Made by a program: the position numbers and the translations under genes | Shown: one piece after another, positions 26,080 through 35,927 of the stretch | Layout of the letters: every line of letters begins with the position of its first letter | Position numbering within the stretch: the stretch's first letter is position 1 | Source: JBBRCE01 sp038205115 | GTDB lineage: Bacteria > Planctomycetota > Planctomycetia > Pirellulales > JBBRCE01 | NCBI GenBank assembly: GCA_038205115.1 | Contig: JBBRCE010000041.1 | Span: 1-44,982 of the forward strand | Direction of reading: 5' to 3' | Length of the DNA stretch: 44,982 nucleotides | Notes under the pieces: model-generated | What the model was told of the DNA's origin: nothing | Database searches by the model: none | Seen by the model: only the letters and a program-made list of their open reading frames with translations

Positions 26080-26311
26080 GGGACTTCCTGCGAAGATTTT
26101 CGATGCCGTCGCCGAAAAATCCGTAACCGACGGCTCCTAACTTAATCGGTTTGCTCGATGCGGTCGATGCCGATCGACGTTGGCCAGTTAACGATTCGCC
26201 GGTGCGCTTTCCCAGCGCCGGCAATTCGCTAGAATCGGAAGCGCTGTCCGCCGGCGCTGGCCGGCGGCAGGAATTTCATTGCTCGTCAATTGTTAGACTG
26301 CTGCGGCATTC

Positions 26312-27616
26312 ATGGCTCACGACGTTTCCCTTCGCCATCGACTGTGCCTAGCGCATGTGCAGGCGGCGCTCTGGTCGGTTGGCAACAGCGTGACGAGCGG
26401 CGCCATCATCACCTATTTACTGCTCGACCTGCACGCCAGCGGAATGACGCTGAGCTGGATTTTGGCCGCATCGTCGCTGGTTGGTGTGCTGCGATTGCTC
26501 GCGCCGCGTTTGATGCGCGCCAGCGGTTCGGCCAAGGCGTTGTACCTGCTGAGTTCGTTGCCCAGCGGCTGTTTACTGGCGGGACTCTGCGTCGTTCGGC
26601 CGCAACCCGCCAGTGGCCAACAATTGTCGTTACTGCTGGCGCTGCTGATGCTGCATCAATTGGCGGAGTCGCTGGCGCAGGTGGCGTTGTGGACCTGGTT
26701 GGGCGATCTGACGCCGCGAAGATTGCGCGCCCGCTATTTTGCTCGGCGGCAATTCTGGCAACTGCTGTTGGGCATTCCGGCGATGCTCCTGGGCGGGGCG
26801 TTTGTCGATTATTGGCGTCGCGCTTATTCCATGGAAGCAGCTTCCTGGCGACTGCTGGCCTACTACATTCCGCTCTCTGTCGGCACGCTCGCACTGCTGG
26901 TTTCGCTGGTGCCGATGCTGGGAATTCCGGCAACCTCCTTCGCAACCGCTGGCGGAAATCGTGCCGACCGCGATGTCGCCGGCTCGTGGCTGACGCCTTG
27001 GCGCGATCGCCAGTTCTTGCGGCTCCTGCTGTTTCGCGCGTGGTTTTCGATGGCCAATGGCATTACGCAAACGCCGCAAAGTATTTATCCCCGGCGCGTG
27101 CTGGGTTTTGGCTTGTGGGACCTCAATGCCATGCGGACGTGCATGCAACTTGGCCAAGCCGGTGTCAGTCCTTGGATGGCGCGTTGGATCAATCGATATG
27201 GAAACCGTCGCGTGTTGATGATTTGCCAGGCGATTACGGCCGGCAGTTTGTTGTTTTTCACAATCGCCGCGCCGGACGTTCCCGGCGCACGATGGTGGTT
27301 GCTCGGCGGTTGGATTGCTTGGATCGCTTATGTGGGGCACAACATCGGCTTGCCCAAGTGGACGCTGGACTTTGCGCCGCCGGAAGATCGACCGGCCTAC
27401 TTCGCCGCCATGGATGCTGTGAGCGCCCTGTTTCATGCCGGCTTTACGCTGGCCGGCGGTTGGTTGCTGGATACGCTGATGGCCGTTGGTAGCGCACGCC
27501 CGGCGCGCGCGTCACGTTTTGCCTACCTGTTGATGTTTCACGCGGGATTCGCACTGCGCCTGCTGGGCGTGCTGCTGCTACGCCGGGTGGCAAACGGACG
27601 ACAAAGTCTACCGTGA
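26312..27616 (+). CDS. MFS-type transporter
   Basis: A 434-residue polytopic membrane protein with about 11-12 hydrophobic segments. MFS-like features include the arginine-rich loop after the second helix pair (APRLMRASGSAKALYLLSS), the central cytoplasmic loop (TPWRDRQFLRLLLFRAWFSM) separating the two halves, and the repeated loop RWINRYGNRRVLMICQA in the C half. Similar planctomycete proteins are annotated as MFS transporters, but the substrate is not predictable. ATG 26312 has no good Shine-Dalgarno. It is divergent from the mscS-type gene and converges with the caspase-like gene, with 34 bases between. Confidence 0.78.
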   Translation: MAHDVSLRHRLCLAHVQAALWSVGNSVTSGAIITYLLLDLHASGMTLSWILAASSLVGVLRLLAPRLMRASGSAKALYLLSSLPSGCLLAGLCVVRPQPASGQQLSLLLALLMLHQLAESLAQVALWTWLGDLTPRRLRARYFARRQFWQLLLGIPAMLLGGAFVDYWRRAYSMEAASWRLLAYYIPLSVGTLALLVSLVPMLGIPATSFATAGGNRADRDVAGSWLTPWRDRQFLRLLLFRAWFSMANGITQTPQSIYPRRVLGFGLWDLNAMRTCMQLGQAGVSPWMARWINRYGNRRVLMICQAITAGSLLFFTIAAPDVPGARWWLLGGWIAWIAYVGHNIGLPKWTLDFAPPEDRPAYFAAMDAVSALFHAGFTLAGGWLLDTLMAVGSARPARASRFAYLLMFHAGFALRLLGVLLLRRVANGRQSLP

Positions 27617-27650
27617 GGGAAATCGCCGTAGCTGACCGCTTTCGCCGTCA

Positions 27651-30600
27651 TTACTTCAGTAGCAGCTTCACCGACTTAGATACGGCAGGCGGCGGTTCGA
27701 CCACGACGTCCTGATCGGCTTTGCGATTCTTGTTGTGCAACAGGCCGCCAGCCGAGAGCTTGTACTTGCCCGGCGGCACGTTGTTAAAGGTGAAGTCGCC
27801 GCGATCGTCGGTGGTGACCGGCGCAAACTTGGGCGGCGGTGGCGTGGTTTTGGAATCCGCGCCCGGCGCGGCAGGCGGAACGGGCGGCGCTTCGAGCGTG
27901 ACGGTGATTTTTGGAACCGGGTTAACGCCGTTCATGACCGTACCAAAGATTCGACTGGTTTTCGCCACGCCCTGAATGCTGGCTTGCTCTTTGGTAAACA
28001 TCTTAAACGGAATATCGCTGTGCGGGCCGACGTTGCCCACTTTGTCGGTCACGCGCACCAACAGATGATTTTCGCCCAGCTTGATTTCGTCTGGCGTGAG
28101 CTTGACCAGCCAACTGCCATCGGGCTCTTGCTTGGCTACCAGCGGCGCGTTGGGCGGATCGTCGAACTTGCCGGAGCGCGCCAAATCGATGGCGACTTCA
28201 ACTTTGCCGGCGCCACTCAACTCGCCGTCGCTGGCCACGACGATGGCCGACGGTTTGTCGCCTTCGATCAGCGGCGACGGCAGAATCTGTACGCGATCGA
28301 CTTTGGCCGGCGTGCCATCGAGAATGATCTCGTGCGGCAGGCTCCAGGCGGACTTGCCGCGGGCCGTGAGTTTACCCAGAATGGCCACCCGCGCGTTTTG
28401 CAAACCGGGCGCGGGCAGATCGAGTTTGAAATCGCCAACGTGCGCATCGACGGCAATCGATCCATCGGGGTTCGCCCCTCGCCAGTCGACGTTAGCCTGC
28501 CGATCGGAGTGAAACTTGACGGACGGTTCGCCGCGCAAATCGCGGTCGCGATCCACATCAACGCCAATCTCAACCACGTCGCTGGCGTCGTGAAACGCAT
28601 CAATGGGCGAATCGACCTGAAACTCGACCGGAATGCTGCCAATCGGCGCTTTGTAGGCCGTGCCAACCGCCGGCGCCAAAACGCGTACTTCGCGCAGGTC
28701 GGCTTCTTCGGGCAGGTCGCTAGCCGCTGTGCCGCAATTGATGCGATACACGAACGCGCGTGGGTAGCCGTCAATATTCAAATCCACGCGAACCACGCGT
28801 CCGGCCTCGGCGGCGAATTTTGCGAACAGCGACGTCTCGAAGTCCGGCGACTGAATCAGGCCGCCCAGTTGCGAGGTGGCGCCGGTTGTCGTTTCGCCGG
28901 GAAGTTGAGCGCTGACTTTGACTCCGCCTGGCGGAATCAGCGCCGGGTCTTGCGCGGACACGTGAATTTCAATTTGCTGACGGTCCACGCTGTAACCGGC
29001 GCGGACCTGCACGAAGCGTCGCGGCTTTTGCGGCGTCAGATCGTAACGTCGAATGGTTTTGCGGCCCGTCTCGCGATCGGTGATCACGGCCAGCAAACCG
29101 GAGTCGAGCGAAATTTTTGGCAGCCCGACCACGGCTTCTTCCACCTTGGCTGGCGTGGCGCCCGGCTTGCCTTTTTCGGCGACATCGGCCGAGAGTTTCT
29201 CGATGATGACCGGCAAACCGATTTTCGGAAATGGAATTTCCGCCACGCCATCGGCCGGAACGGTGATTTTATCGGCCGCCACCAGCGGAACATTCGCACC
29301 GAACGCAGCCAGAAGTTTTGTCGCTTCGGCCGGTTCGATGGCCGACATTGGCAGCGGTTGTGAGTAAGGACGACCCGCCGCCAGCAGTTGCAGATCGACG
29401 GTTTTTGGCAATCCGCCGGCATTGACCAACGTCAACGTGTATTGTGTGCTGCGGTTGGCGAACGGCAGCAAGCCGCGATTGTCTGTGCCACGCGTGAAGC
29501 TGCCCGGCGTGCCGTTGACCAGCAAATCCACCGAATCCAGCGCCGCCAATTGGACGTCGATTTCATGCCGCAACTGTTGGCCGTCGGCAATGGCCATCAC
29601 CACCACATGTGCCAGGCCGCGGGCCGTGCGATTGGCGCGAACCGTAAAGTTGATTTCTCCCGGTGCGGATTCCGGCAGCATCATCGTGGCCGGCAGATTG
29701 TCCAGGTCGGGCCGCGGCGTGTAATTCTGCCAGTCGGGCGCGCCGACTTTGACTTCCGACGTTGGCCGATCGCCCGCGGCAGTCGCAGCGTCACTCGCAG
29801 GTCCAACAGCGGTTTGCGCGGCCGATTCGCGCAGTCGGCTGGCAGCGGCGTACTGATGCTGCATGTACAACGTGGCGCCCGGCGATGGCAGCATTTCGAT
29901 CAATCGCGGATCGTAGTGCAACACAATCCAGGCGTTGTGGTCCGTGAGTCCGTTGCCAACCAACCGCAGCGAAACATCTACGTCGGGGCGCGCATCCAGC
30001 GAGAGCGCGGTCGGTCCCGCAAAACTCAATTGCGGCGTAGGCGGTTCGCGCAATGTTGGCTGGCTGGTCAGCCGCGTCACGGCCAGGCGATCGTTGGCGG
30101 CGGCGGTCGCCAGAAAACTCACGTCGGCGGTAGGCGCGGCCTGCATCGCCAGCAGCCAACGGCGGTGACGCAACGACAGCAGATCGTACCAATTGGCCTG
30201 CGCGATCAGGGCTTGGGGCGATAATCGTTCGACCGGTTTGACATCACGCGGGTCGATTAAACGCAATTGACGCTGCGCCAGCCGCAACGCAACCAGCGCC
30301 GCCGGACGCTGCAGCGGATTGCTGAGATCGGAGTTTTGCTCGACCAGCCGATTGATCTCGCGTGGCAACGCCGCCTGGAAATCCATCAGGGCCGTGCCAA
30401 ATTGCTGACTGGCTTGCCACATGGGATCGTCGTTGCCGGGGCGCGACTCGCGCTGGCGATTGGCCTGAGCCAGTTGGTCGTAAGCCGTTTGCAAGCGCGT
30501 GAGTGCGTCCGTGGCCGGCAACGAATTGGAATGCTGCAAACGAGCAAGCGCCATTTCGAGTTCGGCGCGTTGCGCGACCAGTTGCCAGTCTTGCGTGGAC

Positions 30601-33221
30601 GTGGGTCGGGCAGCCGGGATGGTCAACGGAATTTTGGCTGGCCGAAAGCGGACGATCAATTTTTCGTCGATGCTGCCGGCGATGCCCAGCAGTTCGCTGC
30701 GAACGCCCGCTCGCGGCAGAGCGGTAGACAACAGAATTTCGGCACGGTGGACGTTGCCTAAGATGACCTGGCCATCTTCGAGCGCGGCCAAACCGCCCGG
30801 CATTAGCGGCGCGTCCAGCCGTTGCCGCAGTCTTCTAAGTTCGTCGCGCCATTGTCGCAGTTCGGCCAATTGCGGGGGCGAAATGTCGGCGGCGTCAAAA
30901 ATCGTCGCCAGGTGTTGCAGAGCTTCGTAGAACTGCAACAGATCCGCCGCCCGGGGCGCGACCGCGCCGTCACTGGGACCGGCCGCGTACCAGGCCAGGT
31001 AATCGGCCGCGCGATTGAGCGATTCTTCGTGAAGATAGGCGGCCGTTTGCACCACTTGCAAATCGGCGGCGGCCGCGCGGTATTCGTCGTCGGCCTGCCG
31101 CAGCCAGCGTCCGGCCTGTGCCTCGCGGTCTGGATCGATCTGATCGGTGATTGCCCGTTCGCCGGCCAACCGCCAGTGATCGGCATCCAAGATGCGATCG
31201 TCCACCCAGCGTAGCGACCAGCCATCGGCGGTGGCGGTCTGCTCGGCGACTCGACTGACGGCCAGCGTTTGCTGCAAGAGCGGCCAATCGATGGCTGGCA
31301 ATTTGGCCAGCCGCCTCGCCAGACGGAGTTCCAGCCATTGATCGTCGGCCGGCTGAAGTTTGCCACTCCAATTGGCGAAATCGGCCGGCGTACCGCTGCC
31401 GATGACTTGATCCAGTTGGGCAATTGTGGCTTGCAGTGCCGGCGTCAGCGGCGGGCCGCCGCGATCCGCCAGATATTGGGCCATGGCCAGCGTCTGCGGT
31501 TGATCGATGGCGTCGAAATTGCCCGGCGCAACCGCCGCGAGACGCGCGGCGAACGAAGCCGATTTGCCGCCGGCGGACGTCGCGTCGCCGGCAATCGTCG
31601 CGGGCGACTCGGTTGCCGTCTGCGTCAGGCCAGCCGGCTTGACGGACGCACCGTCGAGTTGCTTACGCAAGTCGCGGACCGCTTCGCGGAGTTGACGGGT
31701 GAGTGTGCTTTCGTCGACGATGGCACCGGCGCGGTACCTCGCTTCGACGGATAACAACCAGGCTTCGTACTGCCGCCAGACGTGGGGCGAAAAATCGATC
31801 GGCGTGGTTTGGCCGGTTGCTGCCCGATCCGCCCACTGGTCGCGAAGTTGCCAGGCCTCGGCGAGCAATTCGCCAGCCGAGCGCGGCGTTTCGACCGGTT
31901 GGGCGGCGGCAGTCACGGTTTTATCGCCGCCCGGCTTGGCATCGCCGGGCTGCGTTGGCCGTTTGTCGCTAGCGCTGTCGGCCGCGGGTCCGGCGGCAGA
32001 CGACGTTTCGGCGGCGGCTTCAGATGCTGACGCGGTTTTATCGGATGGCTTTTTCTTGGGTGTGGTCTTGGCAACAAACACGCCGGCCTTGAACAGCGGC
32101 TTGGGCAGGGGCAAACGCACGCGTTTTGCGCGCAACGCGGCCTCGCGTTTGACTTCGTCGTCGGACTGGGCCTTTCCTGGCGGGAAATTCGGGTTGCGGG
32201 GCCTTTGCCGAGCGGCGACCGCGGTTTCGATTTCGTCTTCCTCGCGGGCCGCCTTGGACAACGCCGATACGGAAATCAACGTCGGCTTGAGATCGCGTGG
32301 CACCGTTGCTCCGCCGCCCCAAAACAACAGCGGCGTTTGGCTCTCTGTGCCTTGCGTGGACGCGTTGACCCAGGCCGAGACGTTGACCGACACGTAGCGG
32401 GCTAGTTCGTCGACATCGACCTCTTGATTGGCGTTCAAATCGGCCGCGCCTTTCAGGCCACGCGCCACGAAGTAGCCAAACACCGACCGTCGCAGCGATT
32501 GCGAGACGTGCGAGTGCTCCAGCGGCGAATTGGCCGACAAAACCCAGATCGAGCGGTCGTTAAAATCTTGCACCGTTTGCTGCAGCAGCCGCGGAAAGCC
32601 GTTGGCGATCTGCCCCAGGCGGCCATCGTCGGGCAGGCGGCCAGCATCCAAAATCAAACATTTGTTGGCGGCCGGAGAACGTTGCACGGCCGTCAGCAAG
32701 TCAACCACGCGCGACCGCCCGACCGATGGATTCGCCGGGTCGAAATTTCGGCAGAGCAGCCAGGGTTGACCGTCCACCACCACGCCATGAGCGCTGACGT
32801 AAACGATCAGCGAATCGCGGTCACCGCTGACTAAATCCACCAGTACTGAGCCCAGTCCTTCCAAGGCGGCGGGCGAACTCAAATTGCCCAGCGGCCGCGG
32901 TTCGGGGTCGTCGGGATTCAACGCCAGCGACTTTGCGAGCGGTTGCAAGCCGTTAAAGTCTTCCAAGGCAAAAGCCACCGGCGGCGCGCGGAGCACGCGG
33001 TAATCGGAACCGCTTAAAAACACCAAATGCGACTGCTGGTGCAAAGTTGGGGCAAACACGAGCCAGGAAAACAGCCCTAGCAGGCCTAAGAACCCCGCCA
33101 GCCACAGGAAGCGGCGAAAATTATGCGTCTGCCACCAGCGAAGTTCTTCAGCACGCTGCCTTCGCCAGGAGGTGCGATTGGCGTCGAGTGCAGCGGGTGT
33201 GGCCGTGGTTGATTCAGTCAT
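27651..33221 (-). CDS. Giant membrane-anchored caspase-fold protein, catalytic Cys replaced by Gly
   Basis: An 1856-residue protein. One N-terminal membrane helix (about 37-58, FLWLAGFLGLLGLFSWLVFA) puts the rest outside the cytoplasm. Residues about 65-285 look like a peptidase C14 (caspase/metacaspase) domain: VFLSGSDYRV, DSLIVYVSAHG with His145, NKCLILDAGRL, and the Ca-loop-like DLNANQEVDVDELARYV. In active members the Cys follows 'LDA'; here that position is Gly194, and the only nearby Cys (188) is before the strand. A low-complexity Ala/Ser/Lys segment (about 380-440), a long helical region and a beta-rich part follow. The last 110 residues resemble a carboxypeptidase-regulatory Ig-like fold (DDRGDFTFNNVPPGKYKLSA). 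AGGAA lies nine bases before ATG 33221. It is divergent from tssB. Confidence 0.8.
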   Translation of the reverse strand: MTESTTATPAALDANRTSWRRQRAEELRWWQTHNFRRFLWLAGFLGLLGLFSWLVFAPTLHQQSHLVFLSGSDYRVLRAPPVAFALEDFNGLQPLAKSLALNPDDPEPRPLGNLSSPAALEGLGSVLVDLVSGDRDSLIVYVSAHGVVVDGQPWLLCRNFDPANPSVGRSRVVDLLTAVQRSPAANKCLILDAGRLPDDGRLGQIANGFPRLLQQTVQDFNDRSIWVLSANSPLEHSHVSQSLRRSVFGYFVARGLKGAADLNANQEVDVDELARYVSVNVSAWVNASTQGTESQTPLLFWGGGATVPRDLKPTLISVSALSKAAREEDEIETAVAARQRPRNPNFPPGKAQSDDEVKREAALRAKRVRLPLPKPLFKAGVFVAKTTPKKKPSDKTASASEAAAETSSAAGPAADSASDKRPTQPGDAKPGGDKTVTAAAQPVETPRSAGELLAEAWQLRDQWADRAATGQTTPIDFSPHVWRQYEAWLLSVEARYRAGAIVDESTLTRQLREAVRDLRKQLDGASVKPAGLTQTATESPATIAGDATSAGGKSASFAARLAAVAPGNFDAIDQPQTLAMAQYLADRGGPPLTPALQATIAQLDQVIGSGTPADFANWSGKLQPADDQWLELRLARRLAKLPAIDWPLLQQTLAVSRVAEQTATADGWSLRWVDDRILDADHWRLAGERAITDQIDPDREAQAGRWLRQADDEYRAAAADLQVVQTAAYLHEESLNRAADYLAWYAAGPSDGAVAPRAADLLQFYEALQHLATIFDAADISPPQLAELRQWRDELRRLRQRLDAPLMPGGLAALEDGQVILGNVHRAEILLSTALPRAGVRSELLGIAGSIDEKLIVRFRPAKIPLTIPAARPTSTQDWQLVAQRAELEMALARLQHSNSLPATDALTRLQTAYDQLAQANRQRESRPGNDDPMWQASQQFGTALMDFQAALPREINRLVEQNSDLSNPLQRPAALVALRLAQRQLRLIDPRDVKPVERLSPQALIAQANWYDLLSLRHRRWLLAMQAAPTADVSFLATAAANDRLAVTRLTSQPTLREPPTPQLSFAGPTALSLDARPDVDVSLRLVGNGLTDHNAWIVLHYDPRLIEMLPSPGATLYMQHQYAAASRLRESAAQTAVGPASDAATAAGDRPTSEVKVGAPDWQNYTPRPDLDNLPATMMLPESAPGEINFTVRANRTARGLAHVVVMAIADGQQLRHEIDVQLAALDSVDLLVNGTPGSFTRGTDNRGLLPFANRSTQYTLTLVNAGGLPKTVDLQLLAAGRPYSQPLPMSAIEPAEATKLLAAFGANVPLVAADKITVPADGVAEIPFPKIGLPVIIEKLSADVAEKGKPGATPAKVEEAVVGLPKISLDSGLLAVITDRETGRKTIRRYDLTPQKPRRFVQVRAGYSVDRQQIEIHVSAQDPALIPPGGVKVSAQLPGETTTGATSQLGGLIQSPDFETSLFAKFAAEAGRVVRVDLNIDGYPRAFVYRINCGTAASDLPEEADLREVRVLAPAVGTAYKAPIGSIPVEFQVDSPIDAFHDASDVVEIGVDVDRDRDLRGEPSVKFHSDRQANVDWRGANPDGSIAVDAHVGDFKLDLPAPGLQNARVAILGKLTARGKSAWSLPHEIILDGTPAKVDRVQILPSPLIEGDKPSAIVVASDGELSGAGKVEVAIDLARSGKFDDPPNAPLVAKQEPDGSWLVKLTPDEIKLGENHLLVRVTDKVGNVGPHSDIPFKMFTKEQASIQGVAKTSRIFGTVMNGVNPVPKITVTLEAPPVPPAAPGADSKTTPPPPKFAPVTTDDRGDFTFNNVPPGKYKLSAGGLLHNKNRKADQDVVVEPPPAVSKSVKLLLK

Positions 33222-33679
33222 GGTGTGCAATTCCTAACCATGGCCGCGCGGATTTCGCTGACGGAACATGGTAGCAGAAGAAACGATGATATCGCTTAAT
33301 CCTGGTATACCGCTTGATGCTAAAACGGGCAACATGGACTTGCAGTCAGCGAGCGCCGCGGGAAGCGGTTGCAGCGGTGGTGCGGGATGGCAAAGTCGCG
33401 GGAATTTTTGCCGATTGGCTTGTAAATTCGGCGGCAAAAGGCAAAAATCACTGCGGATGTGCTAGAGTTGACCGATGGCCGAATCACGCTTGCGCGTAGC
33501 GAACGCCGTCGGACCGCTGCGGCAGGTCGGAAACGCTGCCGCGATTGATTGTGCTAGCGAGTGGTTCTGGTAAGAGCGGTCTGAAGTGGCGGACGCGTGT
33601 GATTTGGCCCTGTCGCTCAGGTGCGGCTCCCGTGAGTCGGCGGCCTTGAGTGTAACCCCGTCGTTGTCTGGAGAAATTT
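33222..33679. other. Divergent regulatory region between the caspase-like gene and tssB
   Basis: About 460 bases must hold the promoters of both operons. Short frames here are not supported. I found no consensus-quality sigma-70 pair; TTGATT (33545) with TGGTAA 17 bases on is the best weak match toward tssB. No clear operator is seen. Confidence 0.45.
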
Positions 33680-34201
33680 ATGTCGAGAGAAAGCACGCAA
33701 CACAAGCTCGATCGCGTGCGGCGGCCACGCGTTCAAATCACGTACGACGTGGAAACGAACGGCGCCATGCAGAAGATCGAACTGCCGTTCGTCGTCGGTG
33801 TTCTGGCGGACCTGTCGGGCAATCCCAAGGAGAAGCTACCGCCGCTCAAGCAGCGTAAAGTGGTCAATATTGATCGCGACAATTTCAACAGCGTGCTGGA
33901 AAAAGCCACTCCGCGCGTCGCCATGAAGGTCGACAACAAGCTGTCCAACGACGGCAGCAAGTTGGCCGTCGAATTGAATTTCAAACACATTGACGACTTC
34001 GAGCCGGCCAAGGTCGCGCAGCAAGTCGGCCCATTGCGTGAACTGCTCGATATGCGCAATCGCTTGACCCAGTTGATGAGCAAGATGGAAGGTAACGACA
34101 AGTTGGAAGAATTGCTCGGCCAGGTGCTCAGCAACACGAGCGCCGCTCAGCAACTTGCCGCCAAATTAGGAACCGAAGGTCAATCGGAGGTGTCTGAATG
34201 A
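33680..34201 (+). CDS. tssB: T6SS contractile sheath small subunit
   Basis: TssB (VipA) forms the contractile sheath of a type VI secretion system together with TssC. The 173-residue length is typical. Visible features are RVQITYDVETNGAMQKIELPFVVGVLADLSG (core strands), the 'R-x-F/V-I-D-R-D-N-F' element as KVVNIDRDNFNSVLEK, and the helical C-terminus ELLDMRNRLTQLMSKMEGN used for sheath interlocking. GGAG lies seven bases before the ATG. The stop overlaps the tssC start in an ATGA, so both subunits are translationally coupled for a 1:1 supply. It is divergent from the caspase-like gene. Confidence 0.93.
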   Translation: MSRESTQHKLDRVRRPRVQITYDVETNGAMQKIELPFVVGVLADLSGNPKEKLPPLKQRKVVNIDRDNFNSVLEKATPRVAMKVDNKLSNDGSKLAVELNFKHIDDFEPAKVAQQVGPLRELLDMRNRLTQLMSKMEGNDKLEELLGQVLSNTSAAQQLAAKLGTEGQSEVSE

Positions 34202-35682
34202 GTTCTGCCGACAAAATGACGGAAGCGTCCGCAACGGTCGATTCGGCCGAAGTGGATAGCCTACTCGATCAAGTGATTACGGCCACCAAGCCGCAGTCCA
34301 AGCAAGAAGAAACGCGCGCCCGCGATTACTTCCGCCAATTTCTGAGCCAGGTGGTGCAACCCGGCCAGGTGGTTTCTCCCGACGTCGAAACCAACATCAA
34401 GTTCTGGATTGGCGAAGTCGACAAACAGTTGACCACCCAGCTCAACGAGATTCTGCACCACCCTGACTTCCAGAAGCTGGAAGCCAGTTGGCGCGGCCTG
34501 CACTATTTGGTGCATCAGTCGGAAACCGGCACCGCGCTGAAGATTCGCGTGCTGAATGTCAGCAAGCGCGATCTGTTCAAAGATCTGGAAAAGGCGGCCG
34601 AGTTCGATCAAAGCGCCTTGTTCAAAAAGATCTATGAAGAAGAATACGGCCAATTGGGCGGTCAGCCCTACGGCATGATGGTCGGCGATTACGAATTTGG
34701 CCGCTCGCCTGAAGATATCAGCCTGCTGAAGATGATTTCCAACGTGGCCGCGGCCGCTCATGCGCCGTTCATTTCGGCCGCGTCGAGCAAGATGTTCAAT
34801 ATGGACAGCTTGGCCGAACTCGGAAATCCCCGCGATCTGGCCAAGATTTTCGACGGCGTGGAATACGCCGCTTGGAAGTCGTTCCGCGAATCGGAAGACT
34901 CGCGGTTCGTGGGTCTGACGCTGCCGCATGTGTTGGGCCGGTTGCCATACGGCGCCGAGTTCAAACGCGTGGAGGAATTCAACTTCGAAGAATTCGTCGA
35001 TGGCAAAGATCACGACAAATACCTGTGGATGAACGCCGCGTGGGCGTATGCCGCACGAGTCACCGACGCCTACTCCAAAGATGGCTGGTTCGCTCGTACC
35101 CGCGGTGTTGAAGGTGGCGGACGGGTGGAAGGCTTGCCGGTCCACACGTTCCCGACCGACGATGGCGACGTGGCGATGAAATGTCCCACGGAGATTGCCA
35201 TCACTGATCGTCGCGAGTTCGAACTTTCGAACCTGGGCTTCTTGCCCCTGTTGCATGCCAAGGGTACCGACTACGCGGTGTTCATGGGCGCGCAGTCGTG
35301 CCAAAAGCCCAAGACGTACTTCGATCCGGACGCCAACGCCAACGCCGAACTTTCGACCAAATTCAACCTGCTGCTCTGCACGGGTCGGTTTGCTCACTAT
35401 TTGAAAGTCATGGCGCGCGACAAAATCGGTTCGTTCATGGAAGTCAAAGATTGCGCCACCTGGCTTAACGACTGGATCAACGAGTTCTGCTGCGATCCAA
35501 ACGGGGCCAGTGAAGAAACCAAGGCCAAATTCCCGCTGGCCGAGGCACGAGTGGACGTCCGCGAAGTGGCCGGCCGACCGGGCTGGTATGAAGCAGTCGC
35601 CTATTTGCGTCCGCACTTCCAGTTGGAAGCGCTCTCGACCTCCATGCGTTTGGTGGCCGAAGTGCCGAAGAAAGCTGGCTAA
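34198..35682 (+). CDS. tssC: T6SS contractile sheath large subunit
   Basis: TssC (VipB), 494 residues, as in the family. Signature segments are SWRGLHYLVHQSETG, ALKIRVLNVSKRDLFKDLEKA, GQPYGMMVGDYEFGRSPEDI, AAAHAPFISAASSKMFNM, RLPYGAEFKRVEEFNFEEF, RREFELSNLGFLPLLH and the C-terminal ARVDVREVAGRPGWYEAVAYLRPHFQLEALSTSMRLV. The protein polymerises with TssB around an Hcp tube in the cytoplasm and contracts to drive it outward. GGAGGTG precedes the ATG, and it is coupled to tssB. A very stable hairpin follows at 35744-35779. Confidence 0.95.
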   Translation: MSSADKMTEASATVDSAEVDSLLDQVITATKPQSKQEETRARDYFRQFLSQVVQPGQVVSPDVETNIKFWIGEVDKQLTTQLNEILHHPDFQKLEASWRGLHYLVHQSETGTALKIRVLNVSKRDLFKDLEKAAEFDQSALFKKIYEEEYGQLGGQPYGMMVGDYEFGRSPEDISLLKMISNVAAAAHAPFISAASSKMFNMDSLAELGNPRDLAKIFDGVEYAAWKSFRESEDSRFVGLTLPHVLGRLPYGAEFKRVEEFNFEEFVDGKDHDKYLWMNAAWAYAARVTDAYSKDGWFARTRGVEGGGRVEGLPVHTFPTDDGDVAMKCPTEIAITDRREFELSNLGFLPLLHAKGTDYAVFMGAQSCQKPKTYFDPDANANAELSTKFNLLLCTGRFAHYLKVMARDKIGSFMEVKDCATWLNDWINEFCCDPNGASEETKAKFPLAEARVDVREVAGRPGWYEAVAYLRPHFQLEALSTSMRLVAEVPKKAG

Positions 35683-35743
35683 CGTCGGCTGCACCGGCTT
35701 GCAACTCCCCAGAAGGACTAGCAGGCAAATTTGTAATAAAGCT

Positions 35744-35779
35744 GACCGCGTGCCGCAAAAACTCTTGCGGCACGCGGTC
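35744..35779 (+). terminator. 15-bp perfect hairpin between tssC and hcp1
   Basis: GACCGCGTGCCGCAA (35744-35758) pairs with its complement (35765-35779) around a six-base loop. The following bases GTTTCGTGG make a poor U-tract, so it may be a partial terminator or an RNA stabiliser protecting the tssBC message and separating it from hcp1. Confidence 0.6.
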
Positions 35780-35927
35780 GTTTCGTGGCAGAATTAGCAA
35801 AGTTCGGCCTACCACCTCCGGCTTGCTGATATTGAGCTGCTGCTGACAGGGTCGCCAGCGTCAAACCTGTGGGTGACGCGGCATGTGGTTAAGTTGCTGA
35901 TCGACTCGCAATTCAAAGGATTACATT

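Noticed and set aside
27735..29363. Long open frame antisense to the caspase-like gene (542 codons)
   Set aside because: High-GC shadow with Arg/His/Asn-rich composition and no start signal.
34261..35694. Long open frame antisense to tssC (477 codons)
   Set aside because: It mirrors a clear tssC in codon-biased GC-rich DNA; no ribosome site and no recognisable protein.
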